NCBI GenBank assembly: GCA_037382365.1 | Contig: JARRPZ010000014.1 | Location: 1-52,401, forward strand | Length of the DNA stretch: 52,401 bases | Reading direction: 5' to 3' | DNA from: Lentisalinibacter sp037382365 | GTDB lineage: Bacteria > Pseudomonadota > Gammaproteobacteria > Steroidobacterales > Woeseiaceae | Shown here: positions 32,523-41,506 of the stretch, one piece after another | Layout of the letters: every line of letters starts with the position of its first letter | How positions within the stretch are numbered: the first letter of the stretch is position 1 | Program-made: the position numbers and the translations under genes | Notes under the pieces: generated by a model | The model's database searches: none | The model's input: the letters and a program-made list of their open reading frames with translations, nothing else | Told to the model about the DNA's origin: nothing

Positions 32523-33014
32523 ATGGAAGCGAAGATCGGCATCATCATGGGGTCCGTCTCCGACTGGGACACCATGGCCCACTCGAGCGATACCCTGCAC
32601 TCCCTCGGCATCGCCCACGAGACCCGTGTGGTGTCGGCTCACCGCACGCCCGATCTCCTTTTCGAATACTGCGAGAGCGCCGTCCAACGGGGACTGTCTG
32701 TGATCATCGCCGGCGCCGGCGGCGCTGCCCACTTGCCCGGTATGGCGGCCGCCAAGACCTCCCTGCCCGTGCTCGGCGTGCCGGTGCAGTCGAAGTCCCT
32801 CTCCGGCATGGATTCACTTCTCTCTATCGTCCAGATGCCCGCAGGTGTGCCGGTAGGCACCCTCGCCATCGGCAAGGCCGGCGCGGTCAACGCCGCCCTC
32901 CTGGCCGCGGCGATACTGGCGACGAGCGACCCTGCAGTACGCCGGAGCCTGGACGGCTACCGACGCAGGCAGACCGAAAAGGTCCTGGCGAAGCCGGACC
33001 CTGCTGCCGACTGA
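32523..33014 (+). CDS. purE: N5-carboxyaminoimidazole ribonucleotide mutase
   Basis: The 163-residue class I PurE converts N5-CAIR (made by PurK) to CAIR. Motifs are IGIIMGSVSDWDTM, VVSAHRTPDLLFEY (active His) and AGAGGAAHLPGMAAAKT. PurK follows 4 nt after the stop, giving a purEK operon; class I PurE requires PurK, which agrees. There is no evident Shine-Dalgarno before the ATG. Confidence 0.97.
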   Translation: MEAKIGIIMGSVSDWDTMAHSSDTLHSLGIAHETRVVSAHRTPDLLFEYCESAVQRGLSVIIAGAGGAAHLPGMAAAKTSLPVLGVPVQSKSLSGMDSLLSIVQMPAGVPVGTLAIGKAGAVNAALLAAAILATSDPAVRRSLDGYRRRQTEKVLAKPDPAAD

Positions 33015-33018
33015 GACG

Positions 33019-34104
33019 ATGCGCATCGGCATCGTCGGTGGTGGACAGCTCGGCCGGATGCTCGGCCTCGCCGGTATCCCGCTCGGCCTGGAATTCGTGT
33101 TCCTGGATCCTGGCGACGAGCCTCCGGCCTCGGCGGTCGGTGACATAATCCCTGCCCCTTTCGACGACCGGGAGGCGCTCGAGTTGCTGGCGAAGCGTTG
33201 CGACATCCTCACCTATGAATTCGAGAATGTCGACGTCGACTCCCTGCAGGCAGCGGCAGCCGATTCGGCGCCGGTCTTCCCGACGCCCCGCGCGCTGGCG
33301 ACGGCGCAGGACAGGAAGTCCGAGAAGCTCGCCTTCGAGGCGGCAGGCATACCGGTAGCGCCCTGGCGCGCGGTCGCCAGTCACGAGGAGCTGCGCGATG
33401 CCGGCCGGACGCTCGGGTTGCCGCTCGTCGTGAAGACGCGCCGGTTCGGCTACGATGGCAAAGGTCAATACCGTATCCAGGACCCGTCCGACGTCGACGC
33501 CGCCTGGGCAGCGCTCGGCGGCGTGCCTCTGCTGGCGGAACGGTTCGTCGAATTCGAGCGCGAGGTGTCGGCCCTCGGTGTCAGGGGCGGCGACGGCTCG
33601 CTCGCGGCCTATCCGCTCACGGAGAACGTGCATCGTGGCGGCATCCTGCATACATCCCGCGCACCGCTCGACGACGTCGAGCTGCAGGCACAGGCCGACC
33701 GCTGCCTGCGGGCGCTGACGGACGAGTTGGACTACCGGGGCACGATCGCGATCGAGTTCTTCGTCGTGGCGGGCCAGCTTTACGGCAACGAGTTCGCGCC
33801 CCGGGTCCACAACTCCGGACACTGGACGATCGAGGGTGCGGTGTGCAGCCAGTTCGAGAACCACCTGCGCGCGATCTGCGGCGTCCCGCTGGGGGCCTGC
33901 CGCCCCAGAGGCCACGCCGGCATGGTGAACCTCGTCGGTACGATGCCCCCGGTCGCATCGCTGCTCGAGCTTCCGGACGTACATCTGCACGACTATCACA
34001 AGGAGGCGCGGCCCGGCCGCAAGCTCGGCCACGTCACGGGCGTCGCCGCGAGTCCCGGCGAGCGGGACCGGATAATCGACCGGATCGAGACTCTCCTGGC
34101 TTAG
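33019..34104 (+). CDS. purK: N5-carboxyaminoimidazole ribonucleotide synthase
   Basis: The 361-residue ATP-grasp enzyme carboxylates AIR with bicarbonate and ATP. It opens MRIGIVGGGQLGRMLGLAGI. It has the ATP-grasp KTRRFGYDGKGQYRI and the catalytic FAPRVHNSGHWTIEGA. The start is 4 nt after purE. Another purine gene, purC, is 5 kb upstream; there is no full pur cluster. Confidence 0.97.
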   Translation: MRIGIVGGGQLGRMLGLAGIPLGLEFVFLDPGDEPPASAVGDIIPAPFDDREALELLAKRCDILTYEFENVDVDSLQAAAADSAPVFPTPRALATAQDRKSEKLAFEAAGIPVAPWRAVASHEELRDAGRTLGLPLVVKTRRFGYDGKGQYRIQDPSDVDAAWAALGGVPLLAERFVEFEREVSALGVRGGDGSLAAYPLTENVHRGGILHTSRAPLDDVELQAQADRCLRALTDELDYRGTIAIEFFVVAGQLYGNEFAPRVHNSGHWTIEGAVCSQFENHLRAICGVPLGACRPRGHAGMVNLVGTMPPVASLLELPDVHLHDYHKEARPGRKLGHVTGVAASPGERDRIIDRIETLLA

Positions 34105-34110
34105 GGTTCC

Positions 34111-34180
34111 GTGACTCGGTCACTGTAAGGACACTGCGGATTGATGTTAGTGTTATCGATTGGCGAGGCGCTATCGCGCC
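34111..34180 (+). other. Leader with two small dyads before the AAA-FHA gene
   Basis: The 95-nt gap between purK and the AAA-FHA gene holds GTGAC-TCG-GTCAC (34111-34123) and GGCGC-TATC-GCGCC (34167-34180). The second is 19 nt before the ATG, near the expected ribosome-binding region. No clear promoter or strong Shine-Dalgarno is visible. Confidence 0.35.
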
Positions 34181-34199
34181 GCGGACGTATCGGGTAGTC

Positions 34200-35504
34200 A
34201 TGTCGTATCTTGAGCACTTCGGATTGACCGAACAGCCTTTCCGCCTCACGCCGGACCCGGCTTTTGTCTACTGGAGCAAACAGCACGCGCGCGCCAAGGC
34301 ATACATGGAATCGACGATCTGGCTCGCGGATGGATTCGTCGTGATCACGGGCGAAATCGGCTCCGGCAAGACGACGTTGCTGCAGTCGTTCCTGGACGAG
34401 ATGGGCGACGACATCGTCTATGCGCTGGTATCCCAGACCCAGTTGTCCCCGAGCCAGTTCCTGCAGGCGGTGCTGGCGGAATTCGGATTCAGTCCGTTCC
34501 AGGCCGGCAAGGCCGAATTGCTCGATATGCTGAACATGTTCCTCGTCGAGCAGTATGGTGAAGGCCGCAAGGTCGTGTTGATCGTCGACGAGGCCCAGAA
34601 TCTGACACCGACGGTGCTCGAAGAGATCCGTCTGCTCTCCGGCATCGAAACGCACAAGGAGAAGGTCCTCCGCATCATCCTTGCCGGTCAGCCGGAGCTG
34701 AAGCAGAAGATCGAATCGGCACGTCTGAAACAGCTTGCCCAGCGCGTGCGCCTGCGTTTCCATCTGGGGCCCCTCAGCAACCGCGAGATGCGCGAGTACA
34801 TCGGTCACCGGCTGAAGGTGGCCGGGGCGGATGCCGAAGATATATTCACGGAGGACTGCTTCGACCTGGTCTACAGCTACACCGGCGGGGTGCCACGACT
34901 GATCAATACCCTCTGCGACACGGCCATGTTGTGCGCCTTCGCCGAGGAACGCACGAAGGTGACGTCCGACGTCCTGGAGACGGCGCTGGAGGAACTCGCC
35001 TGGGACGGGAACCATTTCCACGGCCGGGAGGAGTCGACCGCGGACGAAACCGGGCAGCACACCGACAGCATCTATCACGGTAATACGATAGACGGGTCCG
35101 ATACCGGCGAACTGGCTCTCGCCCGGCTCGACGTCCGCAGCGGCGGGCAATTGATCGAATCCCACAGTCTGCAGGTCGGCCGGACCGTGATCGGCCGCAC
35201 GGTCGATAACGAGATCCGCCTCGACAGCAAATACATCAGCCGACACCACTGTCAGATCGTCAGTAACCTCGAAGTCTCGGTGCTGGAGGATCTGAACAGT
35301 ACGAACGGCGTCTTCGTCGGCCAGCGCCGGATCAAGAAGCACGTACTGGAAGACGGCGACGTCGTCTCGCTCGGCAAACACGAACTGGTGTACACGGATC
35401 TGCGCGGCACGGAGATGGATGAGGAAGACCATCCCGAAGACGCAGAGGCATCAGCAGAATCACGGGACGACGACGATTTCGAGGACGAGGACATCTACGC
35501 CTGA
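34200..35504 (+). CDS. ExeA/MshM-like AAA ATPase with C-terminal FHA domain
   Basis: The 434-residue protein opens MSYLEHFGLTEQPFRLTPDP, the ExeA/GspA/MshM signature. Walker A GEIGSGKT is at 51-58, Walker B VVLIVDEAQ ends near 133, and an arginine-rich LAQRVRLRFHLGPLS follows (sensor region). The AAA part ends near 275. A linker follows, then an FHA domain (about 310-400) with GRTVIGRTVDNEIRLDSKYI and the phosphopeptide-binding SRHHCQI and LNSTNGVFV. The tail is very acidic (DDDDFEDEDIY). ExeA proteins normally end in a peptidoglycan-binding domain and no membrane helix is seen here, so the FHA end suggests a phospho-Thr-dependent cytoplasmic ATPase. No secretion genes flank it. Confidence 0.88.
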   Translation: MSYLEHFGLTEQPFRLTPDPAFVYWSKQHARAKAYMESTIWLADGFVVITGEIGSGKTTLLQSFLDEMGDDIVYALVSQTQLSPSQFLQAVLAEFGFSPFQAGKAELLDMLNMFLVEQYGEGRKVVLIVDEAQNLTPTVLEEIRLLSGIETHKEKVLRIILAGQPELKQKIESARLKQLAQRVRLRFHLGPLSNREMREYIGHRLKVAGADAEDIFTEDCFDLVYSYTGGVPRLINTLCDTAMLCAFAEERTKVTSDVLETALEELAWDGNHFHGREESTADETGQHTDSIYHGNTIDGSDTGELALARLDVRSGGQLIESHSLQVGRTVIGRTVDNEIRLDSKYISRHHCQIVSNLEVSVLEDLNSTNGVFVGQRRIKKHVLEDGDVVSLGKHELVYTDLRGTEMDEEDHPEDAEASAESRDDDDFEDEDIYA

Positions 35505-35519
35505 GCCGGATCGGAAGGC

Positions 35520-35744
35520 TCACCGGGTGATGTCGGTCTCCCGCACCCGCTCCAGCCGGCGCTGCCGGTGATCGCGGCGCTTCAGCAGCACGACGATTCC
35601 GCCCAACAGAGAGAACAGGCCGACCACGAAGCAGATCGACGGCCAGTACCAGTAATCCAGATAGAGCGAGGCTGCCAGCGTGATGGCGCCGGCGAGCAGG
35701 TAGAAATAGGGGACCGATTCGTAGATCGGTTTGGAAAGCCACAT
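35520..35744 (-). CDS. Small two-helix membrane protein
   Basis: The 74-residue protein has two hydrophobic segments (PYFYLLAGAITLAASLYLDY and SICFVVGLFSLLGGIVVLL). A basic cytoplasmic tail follows (KRRDHRQRRLERVRE). I do not recognise a named family. ATG at 35744 is preferred, because the only longer start (35789) overlaps the -10 box of the likely promoter. It is convergent with the AAA-FHA gene, 15 nt away. Confidence 0.7.
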   Translation of the reverse strand: MWLSKPIYESVPYFYLLAGAITLAASLYLDYWYWPSICFVVGLFSLLGGIVVLLKRRDHRQRRLERVRETDITR

Positions 35745-35788
35745 CGCCACTACCCTGAGCGACGGCAATTCTATGCCCGTCGATCTCA

Positions 35789-35818
35789 TTAATAAGAGCA
35801 GCGCGGGGTTGCCGTCAA
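35789..35818 (-). promoter_or_regulatory. Promoter of the small membrane protein with inverted repeat
   Basis: On the minus strand TTGACG (35818-35813) and TATTAA (35794-35789) are 18 bp apart. A perfect inverted repeat, GACGGCAA (35761-35768) and TTGCCGTC (35809-35816), has one arm over the -35 box and the other in the leader. This suggests an operator pair, by inference. Confidence 0.45.
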
Positions 35819-35864
35819 GCGAAACGGCCCTCTCGGGTGCTTCTCCGGGTAGGGTGGCAGTCCG

Positions 35865-36041
35865 TCAGAGATCGTCTTTTTTCGACCTGAATAGCCGCAG
35901 CAGACGTGAGCCGAGGGACTCGCGGAATCCGTCGACAGTCATGTCCCGCGGCAGATGCAGCGGTCGCTCGCGAAGCATTCTTGCGAAATCGAGAGCCGCC
36001 TGATCCAGTTCGACCTCAGTGCAGGTCTGGTCGAAGTCCAT
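35865..36041 (-). CDS. Short ORF, 58 residues, unknown function
   Basis: The frame runs from an ATG at 36041 (MDFDQTCTEVELDQAALDFA) to a TGA at 35867-35865, with GGTGAG 5 nt before the start. The acidic first half (about 1-20) is followed by a basic amphipathic end (SLGSRLLRLFRSKKDD). No family is recognised. It lies 105 nt after tldD on the same strand and could be the last gene of that string. Third positions are GC-rich, like real genes in this window. It is too short to be certain. Confidence 0.6.
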   Translation of the reverse strand: MDFDQTCTEVELDQAALDFARMLRERPLHLPRDMTVDGFRESLGSRLLRLFRSKKDDL

Positions 36042-36146
36042 CGCTACTCACCCAATGCCCTGATACATGAGTACGGTACCCGACCCTATCCGAAAGCGCG
36101 GTGACGGCTATCACAGAGCGGCCGATGCGACCGGAGTGCGATCCGG

Positions 36147-37592
36147 TCAGCTGGTTCCGCCGACTGTTATGCGGTCCACCTTCAGCGTGGGCTGGCCCAC
36201 ACCGACGGGCACGGACTGCCCCTCCTTGCCGCACACGCCGACACCGGTATCGAGCTGCAGGTCGTTGCCCACCATGGAGACCCGTGTGAGCACGTCCGGA
36301 CCATTGCCGATGAGCGTCGCTCCCTTCACGGGCGGCCCGATCCGGCCCTTCTCGATGAGATAGGCCTCGCTCGCCGAGAAGACGAACTTGCCGGACGTGA
36401 TGTCGACCTGTCCCCCGCCGAAATTCGGCGCATACAGACCGTAGTCCACCGACTCGATGATCTCCCCGGGATCGTGAGGGCCGGCCAGCATGTAAGTATT
36501 CGTCATACGCGGCATCGGCAGATGGGCGAACGACTCGCGTCGTCCGTTGCCGGTCGGCGCCACGCCGGTCAGGCGTGCATTCAGCTTGTCCTGCATATAG
36601 CCTTTCAGCAGGCCGTTCTCGATCAGGACGGTACACGACGATGGCGTGCCCTCGTCGTCGATCGTCAGCGAACCGCGTCGCCCGGGCAGCGTGCCGTCAT
36701 CCACGATGGTGCAGAGCTCGGATGCCACCCGGTCGCCGATGCGACCGGAGAACGCGGAGGTGCCTTTCCGATTGAAATCACCTTCCAGTCCGTGGCCGAT
36801 CGCCTCGTGCAGCAGCACGCCGGGCCAGCCGGGTCCGAGCACCACGGGCATGCTGCCGGCGGGTGCGGGCACCGCCTCGAGCTGTACGAGCGCCTGGCGC
36901 ACCGCTTCGCGGGCGTACTGCATCACCCGGTCCGATTCCAGGAAGAAGCGCAGGTCCGTGCGGCCGCCGCCGCCGCTGTAGCCCTGTTCGCGACGGCCGT
37001 TCTCTTCGACGATGACGTGGACATTGCACCGGACCAGCGGCCGGGAATCGGCGCCCATGGTGCCATCACTCGCTACGACGAGGATCAGTTCGTGCGAAGC
37101 GGCGAGGCTGACGACCACTTCCCGGACCCGGCTGTCCAGCGCCCGGGTTTCGCGATCCACCCGTCGCAGCAAATCCGTCTTCTCCTCGTCGCCGAGGCTG
37201 GAGACGGGATCCGTCGCAGGATAGAGTGCCGCCGGCTGGCGACGTTCCCAGGCCCTCACGCTGTTCCTGCCGCCGCTCTCCGCGATAGCGCGCGCCGCAT
37301 CGGCCGCCTGTTCCAGTGCCGGCAGGACCAGTTCGTCCGAGTACGCGAACCCGGTCTTCTCGCCGTAGACCGCGCGCACACCGACACCCTGCTCCTGACT
37401 GAAACTACCGTCGCGGACGATGCCGTCCTCGAGTGTCCAGGCTTCGAAACGGGCACTCTGAAAATACAGATCCGCCGCGTCGATGGACCGACGCATGATG
37501 GTGCCGAGCGTGGCACTCAGGTGCCGCTCCTCCAGACCGGCGGGATCCAGAAGTTCCTTGTAAGCGGTCTCCAGCGCGCTCTCGTTACTCAA
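36147..37592 (-). CDS. tldD: Metalloprotease TldD
   Basis: The 481-residue catalytic half of the TldD/TldE protease carries the zinc motif HEAIGHGLEGDFNRKG (HExxxH). Further family blocks are TIDDEGTPSSCTVLIENGLL and FGGGQVDITSGKFVF. The start is a TTG at 37592 (read as MSNESALETAYKELL) with GGGAG 7 nt upstream. This gives exactly the E. coli TldD length, whereas the in-frame ATG upstream would overlap the end of yhdP. It lies 55 nt after yhdP in the conserved rng-yhdP-tldD order. Confidence 0.95.
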   Translation of the reverse strand: MSNESALETAYKELLDPAGLEERHLSATLGTIMRRSIDAADLYFQSARFEAWTLEDGIVRDGSFSQEQGVGVRAVYGEKTGFAYSDELVLPALEQAADAARAIAESGGRNSVRAWERRQPAALYPATDPVSSLGDEEKTDLLRRVDRETRALDSRVREVVVSLAASHELILVVASDGTMGADSRPLVRCNVHVIVEENGRREQGYSGGGGRTDLRFFLESDRVMQYAREAVRQALVQLEAVPAPAGSMPVVLGPGWPGVLLHEAIGHGLEGDFNRKGTSAFSGRIGDRVASELCTIVDDGTLPGRRGSLTIDDEGTPSSCTVLIENGLLKGYMQDKLNARLTGVAPTGNGRRESFAHLPMPRMTNTYMLAGPHDPGEIIESVDYGLYAPNFGGGQVDITSGKFVFSASEAYLIEKGRIGPPVKGATLIGNGPDVLTRVSMVGNDLQLDTGVGVCGKEGQSVPVGVGQPTLKVDRITVGGTS

Positions 37593-37647
37593 ATCGTCTC
37601 TCCCTGTTCTCCGCCGCCCGCGGGCGCCCATCCTAGCAGACCCGATC

Positions 37648-40600
37648 CTAACCTCGGGGACGATCATTCAGACAACCGGCGAGCTCACTGGTTGCAGCGA
37701 ATCGGCGCGCGTCGGCCCGTTCGATGCTGGGGTTCTCGAAATCGCCACTCACCTGATAGTAGACCTGGCTCAACTCCTGGAGCGGCTTCTTGAAGATCTG
37801 GGAGAACAGCAGCAGCGCCGCCGCCGCCTGCGGGCCGGCTACCACGGCGCCGACCGCCGGCAGACTGCTGCCCACGTCCGCACTGACCAGTGCGGTCTGG
37901 TCGTAGTCGCGCTGTACGAGCCCGGCCCGCCCGACGATACCGATATCCGCGACCGAGCCCTCGAGAGTGAGATCACAGGTATAGGCATCACCGTCGACGA
38001 TCCGGAAGCTCCCTTCGATCTTGTCGAACCCCAGACCCCGGTTGAAGATGTCCCGGAAATCCAGGGACAGGCGCCGCGGCAACTGGGCGACCGACAGCAG
38101 ACCGACCACCCGTCCGGCACCCGGGTCGACCTCGTCCAGTTGACCGTTACGGATACTGATGGAGACGTCGCCGTCCAGCTCGGCGAGGAAGTCGGCGCGT
38201 GGCGAGCCCGAGAAAGACAGAGCGAGGCTCGCGCTCGCCGCCTCCGCATTGATGCCGGGGAAGTAGCCGAGCTGGCTCAACGTGGCCTTCACATCCGCAC
38301 TCTCCAACCTGCCCGAGATGGCGCTGCGCTGACCGGCCGGGTCCGCCACGTCGGCGACCCACTCGGCCGTGCCGCGGAAAGTGAATGAAGCCGCCGTCGC
38401 CGCCAGATCCTCACTGACGATGCCCTTCCCGTCGTTGCGGAATGTTGCTCCCACGCTGCCGAAATCCCTCTGGCCGAGACGGAAGTCGCCTATGCGGATC
38501 TCCAGCGGAGGGAAACCGGCCGGGCTGCCCGGATCGCCTGCCTGCGGATCGGTCTCGACGAGATGCAGCCGCTCCATGTCCAGCACGAGCGGCCTGCCCG
38601 ACCGGAGGTCCGTCGGCACGATTATGGAGCCGGAGACGGTCGCGGCCTCCACCTGCACCAGCCAGTCGCTCGCATTGCGTTCCAGATCGACATCGACGTT
38701 CCGTACGCGCTGGCCGAATGCCACGAGATCGTCGATCGACAGATCGGCCGCACGTATCACCCCACCGGCCGCCACCCCGCCCCCGTCCGTGCTCACGGCA
38801 GTCGCTCGATCGAGCCAGTCCCCGAGGCGGAGTCGTTCGAGCCGGCCCGTCAGATGGAGCCCGGAACCCGTGGGCAGGGCTGGGAGACCCGGCCCGAGAT
38901 GCACGTTGCCACGGGCGAGCGTCCAGCCCGTCTCGCCGCGCACTGCTTCGAGCATCCATTTTGCCGTCTGGCCATAAAAGCCGCTGATGTCGAACCTGCC
39001 GACGCCGGGAAATGCCACTTCCACACTGAATGGCCACGGTTCTTCCGCGGATTTGGTCGCGGGAGCAGGCAACGTGACGGCGAGCCCCTCGAGCCGGGAA
39101 TCGAGACGAATGGTCACCGGAGGGGCCGAGGGGAGCCCCGCCCTGGGGAAGCGGATCGTGGCCTGGTAGTCGGTGGCGCCGGCCAGATCGCCTGCCAGCG
39201 GCACGCCCGCTTCCTCCACCAGTGCTTTCGCGGTGACGCGGCCTTCCGCCACCACGACCGCCGCGACCGTGCTGTCGTCTCCGGCAGAGGTGAGTTCGAC
39301 CGTGACCGGATTGTCGAGGAAGACCCCGCGGATACCCCTGGCCTCGGCACCGGCGCGCGTCAGCCGGACCTCGCCGGTCAGGTCGGTCATCGGATGCGGG
39401 AACCCGGCCAGCGCGAGACTTGCCTCCGTGGCGTTCAGCCGCGCGTCGAACGCGTAGTCCTCTTTCTTGCGTGTCGGCAAGGTCAGATCAAGCCGTATGC
39501 GCGCCGCCCCCCCGGCGGACACGTCGTCGAGGCGCCCGCCGAACAGGCCGGATATCGGGGAAGCTTTCGCATACTCCAGCATGTTCGACAACCGGCCGTT
39601 GGCGGAACCGCGGACCCTCAGTACGCCGCTGCGGATATCACGGAATCGCGCATTGACGTCCTCCACGCGGCTTCCCATGGTCACCGCGGAGTTTTCACTC
39701 GTCGCCAGTCTCGTCCCCTCGAGAACCACCTCGGCGTCCAGTTGCTCGATGTCCGGCCAGTTCCCCGAGAAGCGCAGGACGCCATCGCGCACGCTGGCAC
39801 GCGCCCGGAGTTCGCCGTTGCCGTCCTCGAAAGGGAAATCCGCGAGCGCACCGTTGATCCGCAGACTGCCGCGTTCGACGCGACCCGCCACCAACGCGTC
39901 TTCGAGCCACTTCACGATGCCCGCACTCATCACGCCGACGGGGAGGTAGCGCCGGGTCTCCCCGATGTCCCGCAGGCGCCATTCCGCCGTCAGATCGAGA
40001 CGCGGCGAACCCCCTTCGCTTTCCGCCGGCACGTCCAGTTCGAAACTGCTCTCGGTGGTCAGCCACTCGTCTTCCAGCAGGAGGCGATCGCACAGCACGC
40101 TCAGTTCGCCGCCGACCCCCCGCCAGACGACGGTGGCGTCCGCGCGGCTGAAAGCGAGCGGGTTGCCGAAGATGTCGGGCGCATCGAGGACCAGTGAATC
40201 GGAGTCGACCGCGAGCCGGCCATTGGACTCATCGGCCCGCAGCGTACCGGTCAGCCCGCGCACCCCCGGGACCGAACCGTGCGGGGCGATCCCAACGTCG
40301 CGCAACTCCGCCTCGACCGAGTAGGTGAGCGGCATGTCGTCCGCGAGGCCCTCAGCGCGAAGGCCCAGTGAGACGAGTTCGCCCGACGGGTCGTAGTCGT
40401 CGAATGCCTGCCCGATCCGGGCCGGAAGCCAGGCGGCCAGCGGGCGGAGATCTGCCATGCTGACGAAACCCGACTGGACTTCCAGTGCCTCCAGTCGAGC
40501 GTCCGGCCCCGTCTCCGCCGAGACCTGGAGGTAACTGTCCGGCCGCCGCTCATCATCGCGCTCGATCCGCAGATCGTTGAGCGCCGCGAGCCAACCGCCA

Positions 40601-41496
40601 TCGTTCAGCGCCCATTCGAGTCGCGCACGGACGTCGTAGGGCGCGACATCCCCGGCTCCGGCCGGCTCGAGAGCCTCGACCTCGAGATTCGCCGTCGCGC
40701 GGCGCAACCCGCCGTCGGTCACTGCGGCCCACAGTTCGGCATCCGCCAGTCCGGCGCGCGGCGCAGGCCATTCCGGTGGCAGGAAAGGTGCCAGTCGTGC
40801 CAGGTCGAGTGCCGTGGCCTCGACATAGACGTCCCAGCTGGCCGACGCGGACTGTTGCTGCCGGGATGCCGATACCAGGAGCTCGCCGGCGAGCGCCGCC
40901 GTCGGTTCCAGTCGCGCCTCCAGTTCCTGGACGTCGTCGGACCGGTTCCACTCGAGGCTGGTGAGGAGAGCGCGCACGGGACCGGCCGGCGAACGGAAAT
41001 CGATGTACGTGAACTCGACATCGCGAAGGACGACGCCGACGTCGCGCGGCAGATCGACGCCCGCGATCTCGCCGGAATTCCTGACGCGATGCCCCTGCAC
41101 GAGGAAATCGCCGTCGGGCATCCTTTCGACCGTCACGCCGGTGCCGCCGATAGCGAGCCGCCCCGGGGCGAGTCTCCGCTCCCGCAGCATGCGCAACAGA
41201 GCCACGCCGACGCTCACCTCGTCGGCCTCGAGCAGGGCCGTGCCGGAAGCCGGATCGGTGAGTAGCACGTCCGCGAAGATCAGCTCCGGGCCGTTCAGAC
41301 GCCATCGCGCATCGAGAGTCCCGAATTCCACCTCGAGCCCGATGGCATCGCTGGCCCAGGCACGGATCTGTTCCCGGTACTGGGGCAGCTCCGGCAGCAT
41401 CAGACGCAGCAGACCGACGGCAACCGCCAGCAGGATCACCAATGCAGCCGCCGAGTAGGCGAGAAATTTCAGCACACTTGAAGCGTAGCGATTCAT
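37648..41496 (-). CDS. yhdP: YhdP (AsmA-like envelope lipid transport protein)
   Basis: The 1282-residue protein has one N-terminal membrane helix (FLAYSAAALVILLAVAVGLL). A very long periplasmic part follows, made of beta-rich repeats with the YhdP opening LPQYREQIRAWASDAIGLEV and a C-terminal AsmA-like block (VVGLLSVAQLPRRLSLDFRD, GEVRLTRAG earlier). In E. coli YhdP works with TamB and YdbH to carry phospholipids between the membranes. The rng-yhdP-tldD context is the standard one. The start ATG (MNRYASSVLKF) is 10 nt after rng. Confidence 0.95.
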   Translation of the reverse strand: MNRYASSVLKFLAYSAAALVILLAVAVGLLRLMLPELPQYREQIRAWASDAIGLEVEFGTLDARWRLNGPELIFADVLLTDPASGTALLEADEVSVGVALLRMLRERRLAPGRLAIGGTGVTVERMPDGDFLVQGHRVRNSGEIAGVDLPRDVGVVLRDVEFTYIDFRSPAGPVRALLTSLEWNRSDDVQELEARLEPTAALAGELLVSASRQQQSASASWDVYVEATALDLARLAPFLPPEWPAPRAGLADAELWAAVTDGGLRRATANLEVEALEPAGAGDVAPYDVRARLEWALNDGGWLAALNDLRIERDDERRPDSYLQVSAETGPDARLEALEVQSGFVSMADLRPLAAWLPARIGQAFDDYDPSGELVSLGLRAEGLADDMPLTYSVEAELRDVGIAPHGSVPGVRGLTGTLRADESNGRLAVDSDSLVLDAPDIFGNPLAFSRADATVVWRGVGGELSVLCDRLLLEDEWLTTESSFELDVPAESEGGSPRLDLTAEWRLRDIGETRRYLPVGVMSAGIVKWLEDALVAGRVERGSLRINGALADFPFEDGNGELRARASVRDGVLRFSGNWPDIEQLDAEVVLEGTRLATSENSAVTMGSRVEDVNARFRDIRSGVLRVRGSANGRLSNMLEYAKASPISGLFGGRLDDVSAGGAARIRLDLTLPTRKKEDYAFDARLNATEASLALAGFPHPMTDLTGEVRLTRAGAEARGIRGVFLDNPVTVELTSAGDDSTVAAVVVAEGRVTAKALVEEAGVPLAGDLAGATDYQATIRFPRAGLPSAPPVTIRLDSRLEGLAVTLPAPATKSAEEPWPFSVEVAFPGVGRFDISGFYGQTAKWMLEAVRGETGWTLARGNVHLGPGLPALPTGSGLHLTGRLERLRLGDWLDRATAVSTDGGGVAAGGVIRAADLSIDDLVAFGQRVRNVDVDLERNASDWLVQVEAATVSGSIIVPTDLRSGRPLVLDMERLHLVETDPQAGDPGSPAGFPPLEIRIGDFRLGQRDFGSVGATFRNDGKGIVSEDLAATAASFTFRGTAEWVADVADPAGQRSAISGRLESADVKATLSQLGYFPGINAEAASASLALSFSGSPRADFLAELDGDVSISIRNGQLDEVDPGAGRVVGLLSVAQLPRRLSLDFRDIFNRGLGFDKIEGSFRIVDGDAYTCDLTLEGSVADIGIVGRAGLVQRDYDQTALVSADVGSSLPAVGAVVAGPQAAAALLLFSQIFKKPLQELSQVYYQVSGDFENPSIERADARRFAATSELAGCLNDRPRG

Positions 41497-41506
41497 CGGC
41501 GTCCGA

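Noticed and set aside
34110..34193. A leaderless promoter for the AAA-FHA gene using TATCGG at 34188-34193
   Set aside because: The -10 match is weak and no -35 lies at 16-18 bp.
31070..37592. PmbA and TldD as a duplicated pair from one transposition
   Set aside because: They are the two standard subunits and differ in motif content; tldD lies in its usual yhdP context, and no repeat flanks either.
38563..40197. A 544-codon open frame opposite yhdP
   Set aside because: It is a shadow of yhdP, with low-complexity His/Arg/Glu-rich translation.
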